The notes: generated from the letters alone by a model not told the origin. Shown: positions 54,056-62,799, numbered from the stretch's first letter. The stretch: DNA of 64,000 nt from Rhodanobacter humi (GCF_041107455.1 NZ_JBGBPY010000001.1:930001-994000); one strand, 5' to 3'. Numbers and translations: made by a program.

Positions 54056-55180
54056 GTGGCGGCAGCGTCCATCGGTTGGCGGCAGCGCCTGCGGCAGGAA
54101 TGGCTGCTGCTGGCGTTCGCGCTGCTGGTCGTGGCGCTGGCGCTGCTCGACCCGCAGCCGCTGGCGGACTACCGCCGCTGGTTGCAGATCCCCACCCTGG
54201 CCGGCCTGCTCGGCCTGCTGGTGGCGATCCAGGGCATCCGCGACAGCGGGCTGGTGCAGCATGCGGCGGGCGCGCTGGTGGCGCGCGTGCACACGCTGCG
54301 CGGGCTGGGCCTGCTGCTGGTGGCAAGCACCGCGCTGCTGTCGACGGTGCTGACCAACGACGTGAGCCTGTTCCTGATCGTGCCGCTGACGCTGGCGATC
54401 GGTGGCATCTGCAACCTGCCGGTGGCGCGCATGGCGGTGCTGGAGGCGCTGGCGGTGAACGCGGGCAGCACGTTGAGCCCGATCGGCAATCCGCAGAACC
54501 TGTTGCTGTGGCAACACGCGCAACTGCCGTTCCTGCGCTTTGCGTTGGCGATGCTGCCCGCGGCGGCAGTGATGTTCGCGCTGGTGGCGCTGCTCACGCT
54601 GGCATGGCTGCCGAAGGGTCGGGTGCTGCTTGAGTCCGCACAGGTGGACGGGCACGCGGTTTCCGCGCCGCTGGCCACGGGCTCGATCGCGGCGCTGGTG
54701 GCGATGGTGCTGGCGATGGAATACGGTCATGCGCTGATCGGCGCGCTGGCACTGACGCTGGCGTTCGCGCTGCTCGCGCGGCGCAGCCTGGCGCGCATCG
54801 ACTGGCTGCTGCTCGCCACCTTTGCGGCGATCTTCCTCGGCCTCGGGCATTTCGCCGAGTTGCCGCTGGTGGGCCGCGGCCTGGACCGGCTTGCGCTCGA
54901 CCGACCGTTGACGTTGTACGCCGCCGGCATCGTGGCCTCGCAGCTGATCAGCAACGTGCCGGCCACCGTGCTGCTGCTGGATCGCGCGCACGATGCGATC
55001 GCGCTGGCAGTGGCGGTGAACGTGGGGGGCTTCGGGTTGGCGATCGGTTCGCTGGCGAACCTGATCGCGCTGCGCTTGGCGAAGCAACCGCAGGGCTTGC
55101 GGTTGTTCCACCGCGTGTCGGTGCCGTTCCTGCTGGTGTGCGCGCCGCTGGTGTATCTGGCGTGGCGATGGTTTGGGTAG
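54056..55180 (+). CDS. SLC13/ArsB-like anion permease
   Basis: 374 residues from GTG at 54056, immediately after the previous stop. About ten membrane helices with ion-transporter superfamily hallmarks: TNDVSLFLIVPL, the hairpin NAGSTLSPIGNPQNLLLW (about residues 137-154) and SNVPATVLLLDR in the second half. Shorter than typical SLC13 members (about 450-600), closer to ArsB-like proteins of reduced size. Substrate not predictable. The stop TAG lies in a GTAGGAGCAC repeat unit. Confidence 0.85.
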   Translation: MAAASIGWRQRLRQEWLLLAFALLVVALALLDPQPLADYRRWLQIPTLAGLLGLLVAIQGIRDSGLVQHAAGALVARVHTLRGLGLLLVASTALLSTVLTNDVSLFLIVPLTLAIGGICNLPVARMAVLEALAVNAGSTLSPIGNPQNLLLWQHAQLPFLRFALAMLPAAAVMFALVALLTLAWLPKGRVLLESAQVDGHAVSAPLATGSIAALVAMVLAMEYGHALIGALALTLAFALLARRSLARIDWLLLATFAAIFLGLGHFAELPLVGRGLDRLALDRPLTLYAAGIVASQLISNVPATVLLLDRAHDAIALAVAVNVGGFGLAIGSLANLIALRLAKQPQGLRLFHRVSVPFLLVCAPLVYLAWRWFG

Positions 55181-55224
55181 GAGCACCCTCTCCCCCAACC
55201 CCTCTCCCGCAAGCGGGGGAGGGG
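55177..55224. repeat. GTAGGAGC unit plus CCCCTCTCCCGC palindrome
   Basis: GTAGGAGCACC at 55177 provides the TAG stop of the permease gene. Directly after is a hairpin CCCCTCTCCCGC (55199-55210), AA, and GCGGGGGAGGGG (55213-55224) with one mismatch. It ends 12 bp before the convergent DUF2807 gene. Confidence 0.65.
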
Positions 55225-55236
55225 AGCAAAGCAGGA

Positions 55237-56010
55237 TCAATCGTCGTCGCGCGGCACGCTGACCTTGCCCTTCACGCCGCTGTGGCTGACGTCGCCGCTG
55301 CCCTTGGCGCCGAGGCTGAGGTCGCCGCCCACGTCGTGCGCGCCGAGGTCGCCCGAGCCCAGCGTGTCCACGTGCACGCTGCCGCCGACGTTGCGCAGGG
55401 TGACGTCGCCGGAGCCGACGCTGCCGACCTTCGCATCGCCCTTGATGCCGCTCGCCTTCAGGTCGCCCGAGCCCACCGAACCGGCCTGCAGGCTGCCGAC
55501 GTCGCTGGCGTCGACGTCGCCGGAACCCACGCTGGTGCTGAAGGCGCCGCTGATGTTGCTGACATGCAGGTCGCCCGAACCCACCATGGTGCGCAGCTGC
55601 TGCACGTCGGCCACGGTGGCGTCGCCGGAGCCCACGCGCACCGTCACCGGCAGTTCCGGCGGCAATTGCACGTTCGCTTCCAGATTCGTGTAGGAGCTGC
55701 CGAACAGATGGAACGAGAACGTGTCCTGCCCACCCAGTTCGATGATGAGCTGGTCGCCCTCGCGGCGCTGGGTGATCTGCAGCTTGTCCAGCAACGACTG
55801 GTCGGAGGCGCAGGCGCGGCCGTTCACCACCAGTTGCCTCGCGCCGGGCGCGCCGTTCACGTGCAGGTCGTAGCTGTTGACGTCGATCTGCACGCCGCGC
55901 ACGCCGGCGAGGTCGAGCTGCAGGTTGCGCGGCGCCTGGTACTTGCATTGGTCGGCGGCGTAGACGGAGAGCGGGGCGAGCAGCAGCAGGGCAAGGGCGG
56001 CACGGCGCAT
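55237..56010 (-). CDS. Secreted GSGD-repeat protein (DUF2807, adhesin-head-like)
   Basis: 257 residues with signal peptide (MRRAALALLLLAPLSVYAAD). The first half is a beta-sandwich-like region (VQIDVNSYDLHVNGAPGARQLVVNG). The second half has seven GSGD motifs spaced 17-19 residues apart (VGSGDATV, VGSGDLHV, VGSGDVDA, VGSGDLKA, VGSGDVTL, LGSGDLGA, KGSGDVSH), as in right-handed beta-helix DUF2807 proteins. Envelope or surface role is likely; nothing more specific can be said. Confidence 0.85.
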   Translation of the reverse strand: MRRAALALLLLAPLSVYAADQCKYQAPRNLQLDLAGVRGVQIDVNSYDLHVNGAPGARQLVVNGRACASDQSLLDKLQITQRREGDQLIIELGGQDTFSFHLFGSSYTNLEANVQLPPELPVTVRVGSGDATVADVQQLRTMVGSGDLHVSNISGAFSTSVGSGDVDASDVGSLQAGSVGSGDLKASGIKGDAKVGSVGSGDVTLRNVGGSVHVDTLGSGDLGAHDVGGDLSLGAKGSGDVSHSGVKGKVSVPRDDD

Positions 56011-56075
56011 GGCGGAACTCCTGGTCTGGGTGTCGACTGGTTCTGATGCAACCCGCGGGCAAAAGGTTGCACGCC

Positions 56076-56187
56076 GTCATCCCGGCGAAGGTCGGAGGCG
56101 CTTCACGATAACGGAGCTGGTCATCCAGTGGCGGCGTGGCTCGGATGAGCTTGACCGTCACTGGATCCCGGCCTTCGCCGGGATGAC
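56076..56187. repeat. GTCATCCCGGCGAAGG inverted repeat element
   Basis: Perfect 16-bp arms at 56076-56091 and 56172-56187 with a second inner inverted pair (CATCCAGTG near 56122 and CACTGGAT near 56159). The type is common in intergenic regions of many proteobacteria. It lies between the DUF2807 and mazG genes. Confidence 0.75.
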
Positions 56188-56212
56188 AAGCAAAAGCAGA
56201 GTCTTGTGTCCG

Positions 56213-57019
56213 TTACCGCTCGTCTTGCTTGGCGCGCTGCCACAGCTGTTCCTGCGCTAGCAGGTCGTGCGCAGCGAGGCTGCCGCCCGCGTCGGCGGCC
56301 AACTGCTCCATGCGACGGAAGCGCCGCTCGAACTTCGCGTTGGCGTGGCGCAGCGCGCGCGAGAAATCCACGCCGGCGTGGCGGGCGAGGTTGGCCACCA
56401 CGAACAACACGTCGCCGATTTCGTCCTCCAGCCGCGCCGGATCGGCGCCGGCGTCGAACTCGGCGCGCACCTCGTCGATTTCCTCGGCCAGCTTGTCCAG
56501 CACCGGGCGATGGTCGGGCCAGTCGAAGCCCACGGTGGCGGCGCGCTGCTGCAGTTTGGCGGCACGCTTCCACTCCGGCAGGCCGTGCGAGATGCCGGCC
56601 AGGGCGCTGGCGTCGTGCGCCTCGCCCCTGGCGACGCGCTCGGCGGCCTTGAGTTCGTCCCATGCCTGCTTCTGCGCGTCGAGGTTTTCATACTGCACGT
56701 CGCCGAACACGTGCGGGTGGCGGCGGATCATCTTCGCGCTGATCGCCTGCGCCACGTCGGCGAAGTCGAAGCGGCCCTGCTCGGCCGCCATCTGCGCATG
56801 GAACACCACCTGCAACAGCAGGTCGCCCAGCTCGTCGCGCAGGTCGTCGAAGTCGCCGCGGTCGATCGCGTCGGCCACTTCGTAGGCTTCCTCGATGGTG
56901 TAGGGCGCGATGCTGGCGAAGTCCTGCTGCACGTCCCAGGGGCAACCTCGCTCGGGGTCGCGCAGGCGCGCCATGATCGCGAGCAACTCGTCAAGGCTGT
57001 GCGGATAGACATCGCTCAT
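56213..57019 (-). CDS. mazG: Nucleoside triphosphate pyrophosphohydrolase MazG
   Basis: 268 residues, two MazG repeats. It hydrolyses NTPs to NMP and pyrophosphate and limits ppGpp-related stress or cleans the nucleotide pool. N-terminal repeat: CPWDVQQDFASIAPYTIEEAYEVADAI with DLRDELGDLLLQVVFHAQMA; C-terminal repeat: DKLAEEIDEVRAEF and RLEDEIGDVLFVVANLARH, both with the ExxE-ExxD metal pattern. Start ATG 57019; upstream in-frame codons run through a repeat and are not native. Confidence 0.95.
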   Translation of the reverse strand: MSDVYPHSLDELLAIMARLRDPERGCPWDVQQDFASIAPYTIEEAYEVADAIDRGDFDDLRDELGDLLLQVVFHAQMAAEQGRFDFADVAQAISAKMIRRHPHVFGDVQYENLDAQKQAWDELKAAERVARGEAHDASALAGISHGLPEWKRAAKLQQRAATVGFDWPDHRPVLDKLAEEIDEVRAEFDAGADPARLEDEIGDVLFVVANLARHAGVDFSRALRHANAKFERRFRRMEQLAADAGGSLAAHDLLAQEQLWQRAKQDER

Positions 57020-57049
57020 GCAGGACCTCGAATGACCGTCTTTTTGTCC

Positions 57050-57125
57050 GTCATTCCCGCGAAAGCGGGAATCCAAGTGGCTGTCATGCAAGATCAAGAT
57101 GGATTCCCGCTTTCGCGGGAATGAC
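57050..57125. repeat. Paired 26-bp ATTCCCGCGAAAGCGGGAAT palindromes
   Basis: Left unit 57050-57075 and right unit 57100-57125 are perfect inverted copies, and each is itself palindromic (ATTCCCGC, GAAA, GCGGGAAT). It resembles the dRS3-like/REP motif found widely. Located between cysQ and mazG. Confidence 0.85.
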
Positions 57126-57152
57126 GCCATAGGAAGTGTCCCGAAGGTCCGC

Positions 57153-57974
57153 TCACGGCAGGCCGGCGTCGCGCAGCTTGGCGGGCCAGTCCAGGCCGGC
57201 GTCGCCCACGGCGATGAATTCGGGATTGAGCAGCGATTCGCCACGGTCATAGCGCAGCGGCCGGCCATGCAGGTCGAGCACCGCGCCGCCGGCTTCCTCC
57301 AGCACGCATTGCGCGGCGGCGGTATCCCATTCGCTGGTGGGGCCGCGGCGCAGGTAGACGTCCGCGCCGCCGCGTGCGAGCAGGCAGAACTTCAGCGAGG
57401 AACCCAGCGGCTGGAGCACGTGGTCCCCGCCGACCAGGCGGCGCAGCGTGTCCTCCTGCGCGCCGCCGTGCGAGCGGCTGCCGGCGACGATCGCCGGCTG
57501 CGCCAGCGCGCGGCTGCCGATGCGCTCCCAGTCGCCGTGCGCTTCCGCCTGCCACCACGCACCGATGCCGCGCGCGGCGGCGTACAGATCGCCGGTGACC
57601 GGCGCCAGCACCACGCCCAGCACGGGCCGGTGGTCCTCGATCAGCGCGATGTTGACGGTGAACTCGCCGTTGCGCTTGACGAACTCGCGGGTACCGTCCA
57701 ACGGATCGACCAGCCAGTGCCGCGCCCACGATTTGCGCTGCTCCCACGACGCCTGCTTCGCTTCTTCGGAAACCAGCGGCAGCGCGGGTTCGATGCGCGC
57801 CAGGCCTTCGGCAATCACCTGCTGCGCGGCAAGGTCGGCGGCGGTGAGCGGGGAGCGGTCGTCCTTCAACTCGACGTCGAAGTCGCGGGCGTAGACCTCC
57901 AGGATCGCCTCGCCCGCGCGGCGCGCCAGCGCTCCGATCTGCCACAGCAGGGGATGTTCGAATGGCGCGCTCAT
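57153..57974 (-). CDS. cysQ: 3'(2'),5'-bisphosphate nucleotidase CysQ
   Basis: 273 residues. Li-sensitive phosphatase that removes the 3'-phosphate from PAP made during sulfate assimilation. Metal-site motifs: KDDRSPLTAADLAAQ, LVSEEAK, WLVDPLDGTREFVKRNGEF and, near the C-terminus, SEWDTAAAQCVLEEAGG. Start ATG 57974 overlaps the upstream gene's stop in ATGA, so it is coupled to the nudE-like gene. Confidence 0.94.
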   Translation of the reverse strand: MSAPFEHPLLWQIGALARRAGEAILEVYARDFDVELKDDRSPLTAADLAAQQVIAEGLARIEPALPLVSEEAKQASWEQRKSWARHWLVDPLDGTREFVKRNGEFTVNIALIEDHRPVLGVVLAPVTGDLYAAARGIGAWWQAEAHGDWERIGSRALAQPAIVAGSRSHGGAQEDTLRRLVGGDHVLQPLGSSLKFCLLARGGADVYLRRGPTSEWDTAAAQCVLEEAGGAVLDLHGRPLRYDRGESLLNPEFIAVGDAGLDWPAKLRDAGLP

Positions 57975-58528
57975 GACAGTTGCATCCGGCCGGCGAGGTA
58001 TTCGCGCGCCATGAACAGCGCGGCGATCGAACGGCCCTCGGTGACGTCGTCGCGCGCCACCAGGGTGTGCAGCTCGGCGAGCTTCCACGGCACCACTTCC
58101 AGTTCCTCGGGCTCGTCGCCGGGCAGGCGCTCGGGATACAGCTCCTGCGCCAGCACCACGTGCGCCATGTGGGTCATGTACGAGGGCGACAGCGAGAGGT
58201 TGTGCAGGATCTTCAGCTTGCGCGCGCCATAGCCGACCTCCTCCTTCAGCTCGCGGTTCGCGCCCTGCTCGGCGGTCTCGTCCTGGTCCAGCCGGCCCTT
58301 GGGCAGGCCCAGCTCGTAGCGGTCCAGGCCCACACCGTATTCGCGCACCAGCAGCACGGTTTCCGCGTCCAGCATCGGCACGATGATCACCGCGCCGAGG
58401 CCGCCGGGTTTCATGCGTTCGTAGGTTCGGCGCTCGCCGTTGGAGAATTCCAGATCGACCTGCTCGGCGCGCAGGAAGCGGCTGTGCTCGATGTCGCGCG
58501 TGGCGTGGATGATGGGCGGCTTGGGCAT
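57971..58528 (-). CDS. nudE: NudE-like ADP-compounds Nudix hydrolase
   Basis: 185 residues. The Nudix box spans GLPKGRLDQDETAEQGANRELKEEVGYG (about residues 74-101) preceded by VLLVREYGVGLDRYELGLPKG, characteristic of NudE, which hydrolyses ADP-ribose, NADH and Ap3A. N-terminal PPIIHATRDIEHSRFLRAEQVDLEFSNG is also typical. Adjacent cysQ is the common NudE partner in gammaproteobacteria. Confidence 0.9.
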   Translation of the reverse strand: MPKPPIIHATRDIEHSRFLRAEQVDLEFSNGERRTYERMKPGGLGAVIIVPMLDAETVLLVREYGVGLDRYELGLPKGRLDQDETAEQGANRELKEEVGYGARKLKILHNLSLSPSYMTHMAHVVLAQELYPERLPGDEPEELEVVPWKLAELHTLVARDDVTEGRSIAALFMAREYLAGRMQLS

Positions 58529-58558
58529 CGGACGATTGTAGCGCGTGGCGTCCGCGGC

Positions 58559-59335
58559 TCAGCGGCGCAGGCGCCGCAGCGCCTCGGCATGGATCGCCGG
58601 CGTGCCGGCCAGCACGCTGCGCATGTCCAGCGTGGGCGTCTGGCCGTCCAGATCGGTGAACACGCCGCCGGCCTCGCGCACGATCACCGCCAGTGCGGCG
58701 ATGTCGAGGATGTTCACGTCCGATTCGATCACCAGGTCCACGCAACCGCGTGCCAGCAGGTGGTAGTGGCAGAAGTCGCCGTAGCCGCGGATGCGGTTGG
58801 AGTCGCGGATCATCGCGCCCAGCGCGCCCCAGCGCGCATCGCCGGTGAGCGTCTTGACGTTGCCGGTGGAGATCGACGCCTGCGCGAAATCGGCGGTATC
58901 GGCCACGCGCACGCGCTCGCCCTCGAACCACGCACCGTCGCCTTGGCTCGCCCACATCGTCTCGCCGTAGACCGGCGCGCTGGACACCCCCAGCACCAGC
59001 TCGCCGCGATCCATCAACGCGATCTGGGTGGAAAAGAACGGCGTGCGCCGCACGAAGCTCTTGGTGCCGTCCAGCGGATCGACCAGCCACAGCAAGCCGT
59101 CGCGTCCACCATCCAGTCCATATTCCTCGCCGTAGATCGATGCCTCGGGCAAGGCCGCCGCGAGGATCCTGCGGATCGCCTGCTCGGCCTCGCGGTCGGC
59201 CACCGTGACCGGCGTGGCGTCGCCCTTGATCTCCACCGCCACGCCGCGCTTCCAGTAATGCAGGATCACCTCGGCGGCGGCGGCGGCGGCTTCGCGGGCG
59301 GCGGCCAGGGCGGTCGCGGCGAGTTCGGGTTTCAT
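58559..59335 (-). CDS. Inositol monophosphatase family protein (histidinol-phosphatase-like)
   Basis: 258 residues of the IMPase fold with WLVDPLDGTKSFVRRTPFFSTQIAL, IYGEEYG and VIESDVNILDIAALAVIVREAGG. The GDATPVTVADREAE N-terminus and RTPFFSTQIAL resemble HisN-type histidinol-phosphatases more than CysQ. A role in histidine synthesis is possible but no his genes are near. The start overlaps the gspN-like stop (ATGA); 30 bp separate it from nudE. Confidence 0.88.
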   Translation of the reverse strand: MKPELAATALAAAREAAAAAAEVILHYWKRGVAVEIKGDATPVTVADREAEQAIRRILAAALPEASIYGEEYGLDGGRDGLLWLVDPLDGTKSFVRRTPFFSTQIALMDRGELVLGVSSAPVYGETMWASQGDGAWFEGERVRVADTADFAQASISTGNVKTLTGDARWGALGAMIRDSNRIRGYGDFCHYHLLARGCVDLVIESDVNILDIAALAVIVREAGGVFTDLDGQTPTLDMRSVLAGTPAIHAEALRRLRR

Positions 59336-60126
59336 CGTGCGGTGTTCCCTAAGGTGGATGCGGCCAATCCGCCGCGGTGTTCGACGTGTACCGTGCCGTC
59401 GGCACCGGGCCTGCCCAGCGCAGCGAGCCAGTGCCTCAAGATCGGATCATCGTGCCGCGCTTGCAGCTCGGCCGTGAGGCGCCAGCCCAGCGGGCTCAGT
59501 TGCAACTCGCCGGTGGTGCGCAGCGGGCCTTGGCCGTCGTCCTGCCATTGTGCATGGATCACGCCGTTCTGCGCGTCGAGTTGGCCATCCCAATCGCCCA
59601 GCACCACTTCACCGCCCGGTGTGCGCAGCGCAGCGTGTCGCCAGTGCAGCACGGCCTGCAACTGCATCGGCCAGCCGCCCTGCAGCAGCGCATGTTCCGC
59701 GTTCAAGTCGAGCTCGCCCTGCGGCTGGCCCAACGGCAGGCGCAGGCGTGGGTCGGTCAGTGCGGCGAGATTCACCCGGGCCTGCACGCCACTCCAGACG
59801 ACCTGGGCCGCCGACAATTTCCGCAGCTGGCCGTGGAAGTCGAACTGCGGACCGTCGAAGTCGAGCTGAACCTCGACCCGCCCGAGCAGGGCGCGATGTG
59901 ACAGCTGCCACTGCAGCCGGCCCAGGTCCCGGCCGTCCGGTGCCAGCACCTGCTCCGCGCGACCATTCCACACGCTGCCGTCCACTTGCTGCAGGCGCAG
60001 GCCGTGCAACGACGGTTGCAGCAGCGGCAACGCCCAGCGCGCGGGCAGCCACCACAGCAGGACCGTGGCGGCCAGCAACAGCACGGCCACGGCCGCCAGG
60101 GTTTTCTTCAGGGTTTTCAAACGCAT
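59332..60126 (-). CDS. gspN: Type II secretion system protein N-like protein
   Basis: 264 residues with a single N-terminal membrane helix (about 9-29, TLAAVAVLLLAATVLLWWLPA) and a periplasmic beta-rich domain typical of GspN: LQQVDGSVWNGRAEQVL, LGRLQWQLSHRALL and DLNAEHALLQGGWPMQLQAVLHWRHAALRTPGG. It would act in the inner-membrane platform of a T2SS. Other gsp genes are not in the window. The last codons overlap the IMPase gene start. Divergent from bioA with 57 bp between. Confidence 0.82.
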   Translation of the reverse strand: MRLKTLKKTLAAVAVLLLAATVLLWWLPARWALPLLQPSLHGLRLQQVDGSVWNGRAEQVLAPDGRDLGRLQWQLSHRALLGRVEVQLDFDGPQFDFHGQLRKLSAAQVVWSGVQARVNLAALTDPRLRLPLGQPQGELDLNAEHALLQGGWPMQLQAVLHWRHAALRTPGGEVVLGDWDGQLDAQNGVIHAQWQDDGQGPLRTTGELQLSPLGWRLTAELQARHDDPILRHWLAALGRPGADGTVHVEHRGGLAASTLGNTAR

Positions 60127-60183
60127 TTTCCGGACGGGTCCCGCGCGCTTGAGTGCTCGTCTACTCGGAACGATCATACCCGG

Positions 60184-61563
60184 ATGACGAAACTCATCGA
60201 CCGCAATGCCGCGCTCGCCGCGCGGGACCTCAAGCATATCTGGCATCCCTGCACCCAGATGCGCGACCACGAGACGATCCCGCTCGTACCGATCGTGCGC
60301 GGCGAAGGCGCGTGGCTCTACGACGCCGAAGGACGACGCTACCTCGACGGCATCAGTTCGTGGTGGACCAATCTGTTCGGCCACGCGAACCCACGCATCG
60401 CCGCCGCGCTGGCGGAGCAGGCAAGGACGCTGGAGCACGTGATCTTCGCCGGCTTCACCCACCCGCCGGCGATCGAACTGGCCGAGGAACTGGTGCGCAT
60501 CACGCCGCCGGGACTGGACAAGGTGTTCTTCGCCGACAACGGTTCGGCGGCGGTCGAGGTGGCGCTGAAGATGAGCTTCCACTACTGGCTGAACAAGAGC
60601 GGGCTCAACCAGGGCCACGGCGGGAAGACCCGTTTCATCGCGCTCACCGGCAGCTACCACGGCGAGACCTTGGGCGCGCTGTCGGTGAGCGACGTGGCGC
60701 TGTACCGCAAGACCTATGCGCCGTTGCTGCTGACGCCCATCCTCGCACCCTCGCCCGACGCCTACGAAGGCGAACCGGGCGAATCGCCGGCGCAGGTCGC
60801 CGCGCGCCGGCTGGTCGAACTGCGCGCGCTGCTGGAGCGCCACGCCCACGAGACCTGCGCGGTGATCGTGGAGCCGCTGGTGCAATGCGCGGGCGGCATG
60901 CGCATGTACCACCCGGATTACCTCGCCGGCCTGCGCCGGCTGTGCGACGAATACGCGGTGCACTTCATCGCCGACGAGATTGCGGTGGGCTTCGGCCGCA
61001 CCGGCACGCTGTTCGCCTGCGAGCAGGCCAATGTGTCACCGGACTTCATGTGCCTCTCGAAAGGCCTCACCGGCGGCACCCTGCCACTGTCGGCGGTGCT
61101 CACCACGAATGCGATGTACGAGGCCTTCTACGCCGAATACAACACTGGCAAGGCCTTCCTGCATTCGCACAGCTACACCGGCAATCCGCTGGCCTGCAGC
61201 GCGGCGCTGGCCACGCTGGCGATTTTCCGCGACGAGCCGGTGCTGGAACGCAACCGTGCGCTGGCCGCCCACCTCGCGCGGCGGCTGGAGCCGCTGCGCG
61301 AGCATCCGCACGTGGCCGAGGTGCGCCAGACCGGCATGATCGCCGCGGTGGAGCTGGTGGCCGACAAGGCCACGCGCCGCCCCTTCCCTGCCGAGGATCG
61401 CCGCGGCCTGCGCGTCTACCTGCACGGCCTGCAGCACGAAGCCTTGCTGCGCCCGCTGGGCAACGTGGTCTATTTCATGCCGCCCTACGTGACGAGCGAG
61501 GCGGAACTCGACCACCTGGTGGCGGTGGCGACGGCGGGCGTCGCGCGCGCCGTGGCGGACTGA
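60184..61563 (+). CDS. bioA: Adenosylmethionine-8-amino-7-oxononanoate aminotransferase
   Basis: 459 residues, PLP-dependent class III aminotransferase of biotin synthesis, forming DAPA from KAPA with SAM as amino donor. Markers: HIWHPCTQMRDHE and GISSWWTNLFGH at the N-terminus, ADNGSAAVEVALKM, TGSYHGETLGALSV, FIADEIAVGFGRTG, and the PLP lysine near residue 293 in CLSKGLTGG. Other bio genes are not adjacent. ATG at 60184 gives the usual start before DRNAALAARDLKHIWHP. Confidence 0.96.
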   Translation: MTKLIDRNAALAARDLKHIWHPCTQMRDHETIPLVPIVRGEGAWLYDAEGRRYLDGISSWWTNLFGHANPRIAAALAEQARTLEHVIFAGFTHPPAIELAEELVRITPPGLDKVFFADNGSAAVEVALKMSFHYWLNKSGLNQGHGGKTRFIALTGSYHGETLGALSVSDVALYRKTYAPLLLTPILAPSPDAYEGEPGESPAQVAARRLVELRALLERHAHETCAVIVEPLVQCAGGMRMYHPDYLAGLRRLCDEYAVHFIADEIAVGFGRTGTLFACEQANVSPDFMCLSKGLTGGTLPLSAVLTTNAMYEAFYAEYNTGKAFLHSHSYTGNPLACSAALATLAIFRDEPVLERNRALAAHLARRLEPLREHPHVAEVRQTGMIAAVELVADKATRRPFPAEDRRGLRVYLHGLQHEALLRPLGNVVYFMPPYVTSEAELDHLVAVATAGVARAVAD

Positions 61564-61590
61564 ACCGCCAAGGCGCTTCGACGGCGGCGA

Positions 61591-61917
61591 TCAGTGGATC
61601 GCCGGATCCAGCATGCGCAGGGCGTCGGCGGTATTCGGCTGGCCGGTGCTGCGCAGTTCCTTCGCGCTGTAGCTGCGCCCGAACGCACCCTGCAGGCACT
61701 GGCCCTTCTTCGGGGGGATCAGGCTGCCGGTGTCGCGGAGGCAGTTGCGGTCGCCCGGCTTGATCAGCGGATGCTGCTGCAGCGTGGATGGTGTGGCCGC
61801 GGCCGTCGACACGGCATGCGGTGCGAGCGACGCGGACGGTGCCGTTTGCGCCGCCGCGGCTGCCCCGAGGCCGAGACCGAGCAGCGCCGACAACGAAAGG
61901 ATGGTGGTCTTGAGCAT
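61591..61917 (-). CDS. Small secreted hypothetical protein
   Basis: 108 residues. ATG at 61917 is preceded by GCAGGAGGC. A signal peptide (TTILSLSALLGLGLGAAAAAQ) is followed by a Pro/Ser/Ala-rich linker and a short C-terminal region with two Cys (GDRNCLRDTGSLIPPKKGQCLQGAFGRSYSAKEL). No family recognised with confidence; similar small proteins are annotated as hypothetical in xanthomonads. Convergent with bioA and divergent from rsmE. Confidence 0.75.
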   Translation of the reverse strand: MLKTTILSLSALLGLGLGAAAAAQTAPSASLAPHAVSTAAATPSTLQQHPLIKPGDRNCLRDTGSLIPPKKGQCLQGAFGRSYSAKELRSTGQPNTADALRMLDPAIH

Positions 61918-62061
61918 GGCGGTTGCCTCCTGCCGCTCCGTGACCTGCTCATCCTGTACCCGCCTCCGGCGGCAGGCAAGCGCCGCCGTCCTTGCGGCGC
62001 GCCGGCGTTCAGCCTGCGCATCGGCTCGATTATGCTTGCGCTTTGTCGCGAAGCCATCCGC

Positions 62062-62799
62062 ATGCGCACGATCCGCATCCATGTCGACCTGCCGCTCGCC
62101 ACCGGCGCGGAAGTCGCCTTGCCGGCACAGGCCGGCGAGCACGTGGCCCGGGTGCTGCGTCTCGCGCCAGGCGATCCGCTGACCTTGTTCAACGGCGACG
62201 GCGCCGACTACGCCGCCACGATCCGCAGCGTCGACAAGCGCGAGGTGCGGGTGCAGCTGCTGGAGCGGCAGGCCGTGGCGCGCGAATCCCCGCTGCGACT
62301 GACCCTGGCGCAAGGCGTGGCGCGCGGCGAGAAGATGGACTTGATCGTGCAGAAGGCCACCGAGCTGGGCGTGGCGCGCATCGTGCCCCTGCTCACCGAA
62401 CGCTCGGAGGTGAAGCTCGATCCCGCCCGCGCGGAGAAGCGCCTGGCGCACTGGCGCGCGGTGGCGGCCAGTGCCTGCGAGCAATGCGGCCGCGCCAGCC
62501 TGCCCGAGATCCTCCCTGCGCAGGCGTTGCCGGCCTGGCTGGCGACACTGGCCGACGAAGGCGGGCTGCGGCTGGCCCTGCTGCCCGAGGCGGAATCGTC
62601 GGCGCGGGAACTGCGCCCGGGCGATGCCGGCGCCTTGCTCGCGGTGGGGCCGGAAGGCGGCCTGGGCGAACGCGACATCGCCCTGCTGCATGAGGCCGGT
62701 TTCCACGGCCTGCGGCTGGGCCCGCGCATCCTGCGCACCGAGACCGCCGGGCTCGCGGCACTGGCCGCGTTGCAGGCGCTGCACGGGGATCTCGCGTAG
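62062..62799 (+). CDS. rsmE: 16S rRNA (uracil1498-N3)-methyltransferase
   Basis: 245 residues, SPOUT-type methyltransferase. The N-terminal PUA-like domain (about 1-70, EHVARVLRLAPGDPLTLFNGDG) is followed by the trefoil-knot domain with QKATELGVARIVPLLTERSEV, AVGPEGGLGERDIALLHEAGF and LGPRILRTETAGLAAL. It methylates U1498 of 16S rRNA in the 30S subunit. The stop TAG is within a GTAGGAACGCAC unit followed by the second copy of the 90-bp element. Confidence 0.95.
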   Translation: MRTIRIHVDLPLATGAEVALPAQAGEHVARVLRLAPGDPLTLFNGDGADYAATIRSVDKREVRVQLLERQAVARESPLRLTLAQGVARGEKMDLIVQKATELGVARIVPLLTERSEVKLDPARAEKRLAHWRAVAASACEQCGRASLPEILPAQALPAWLATLADEGGLRLALLPEAESSARELRPGDAGALLAVGPEGGLGERDIALLHEAGFHGLRLGPRILRTETAGLAALAALQALHGDLA

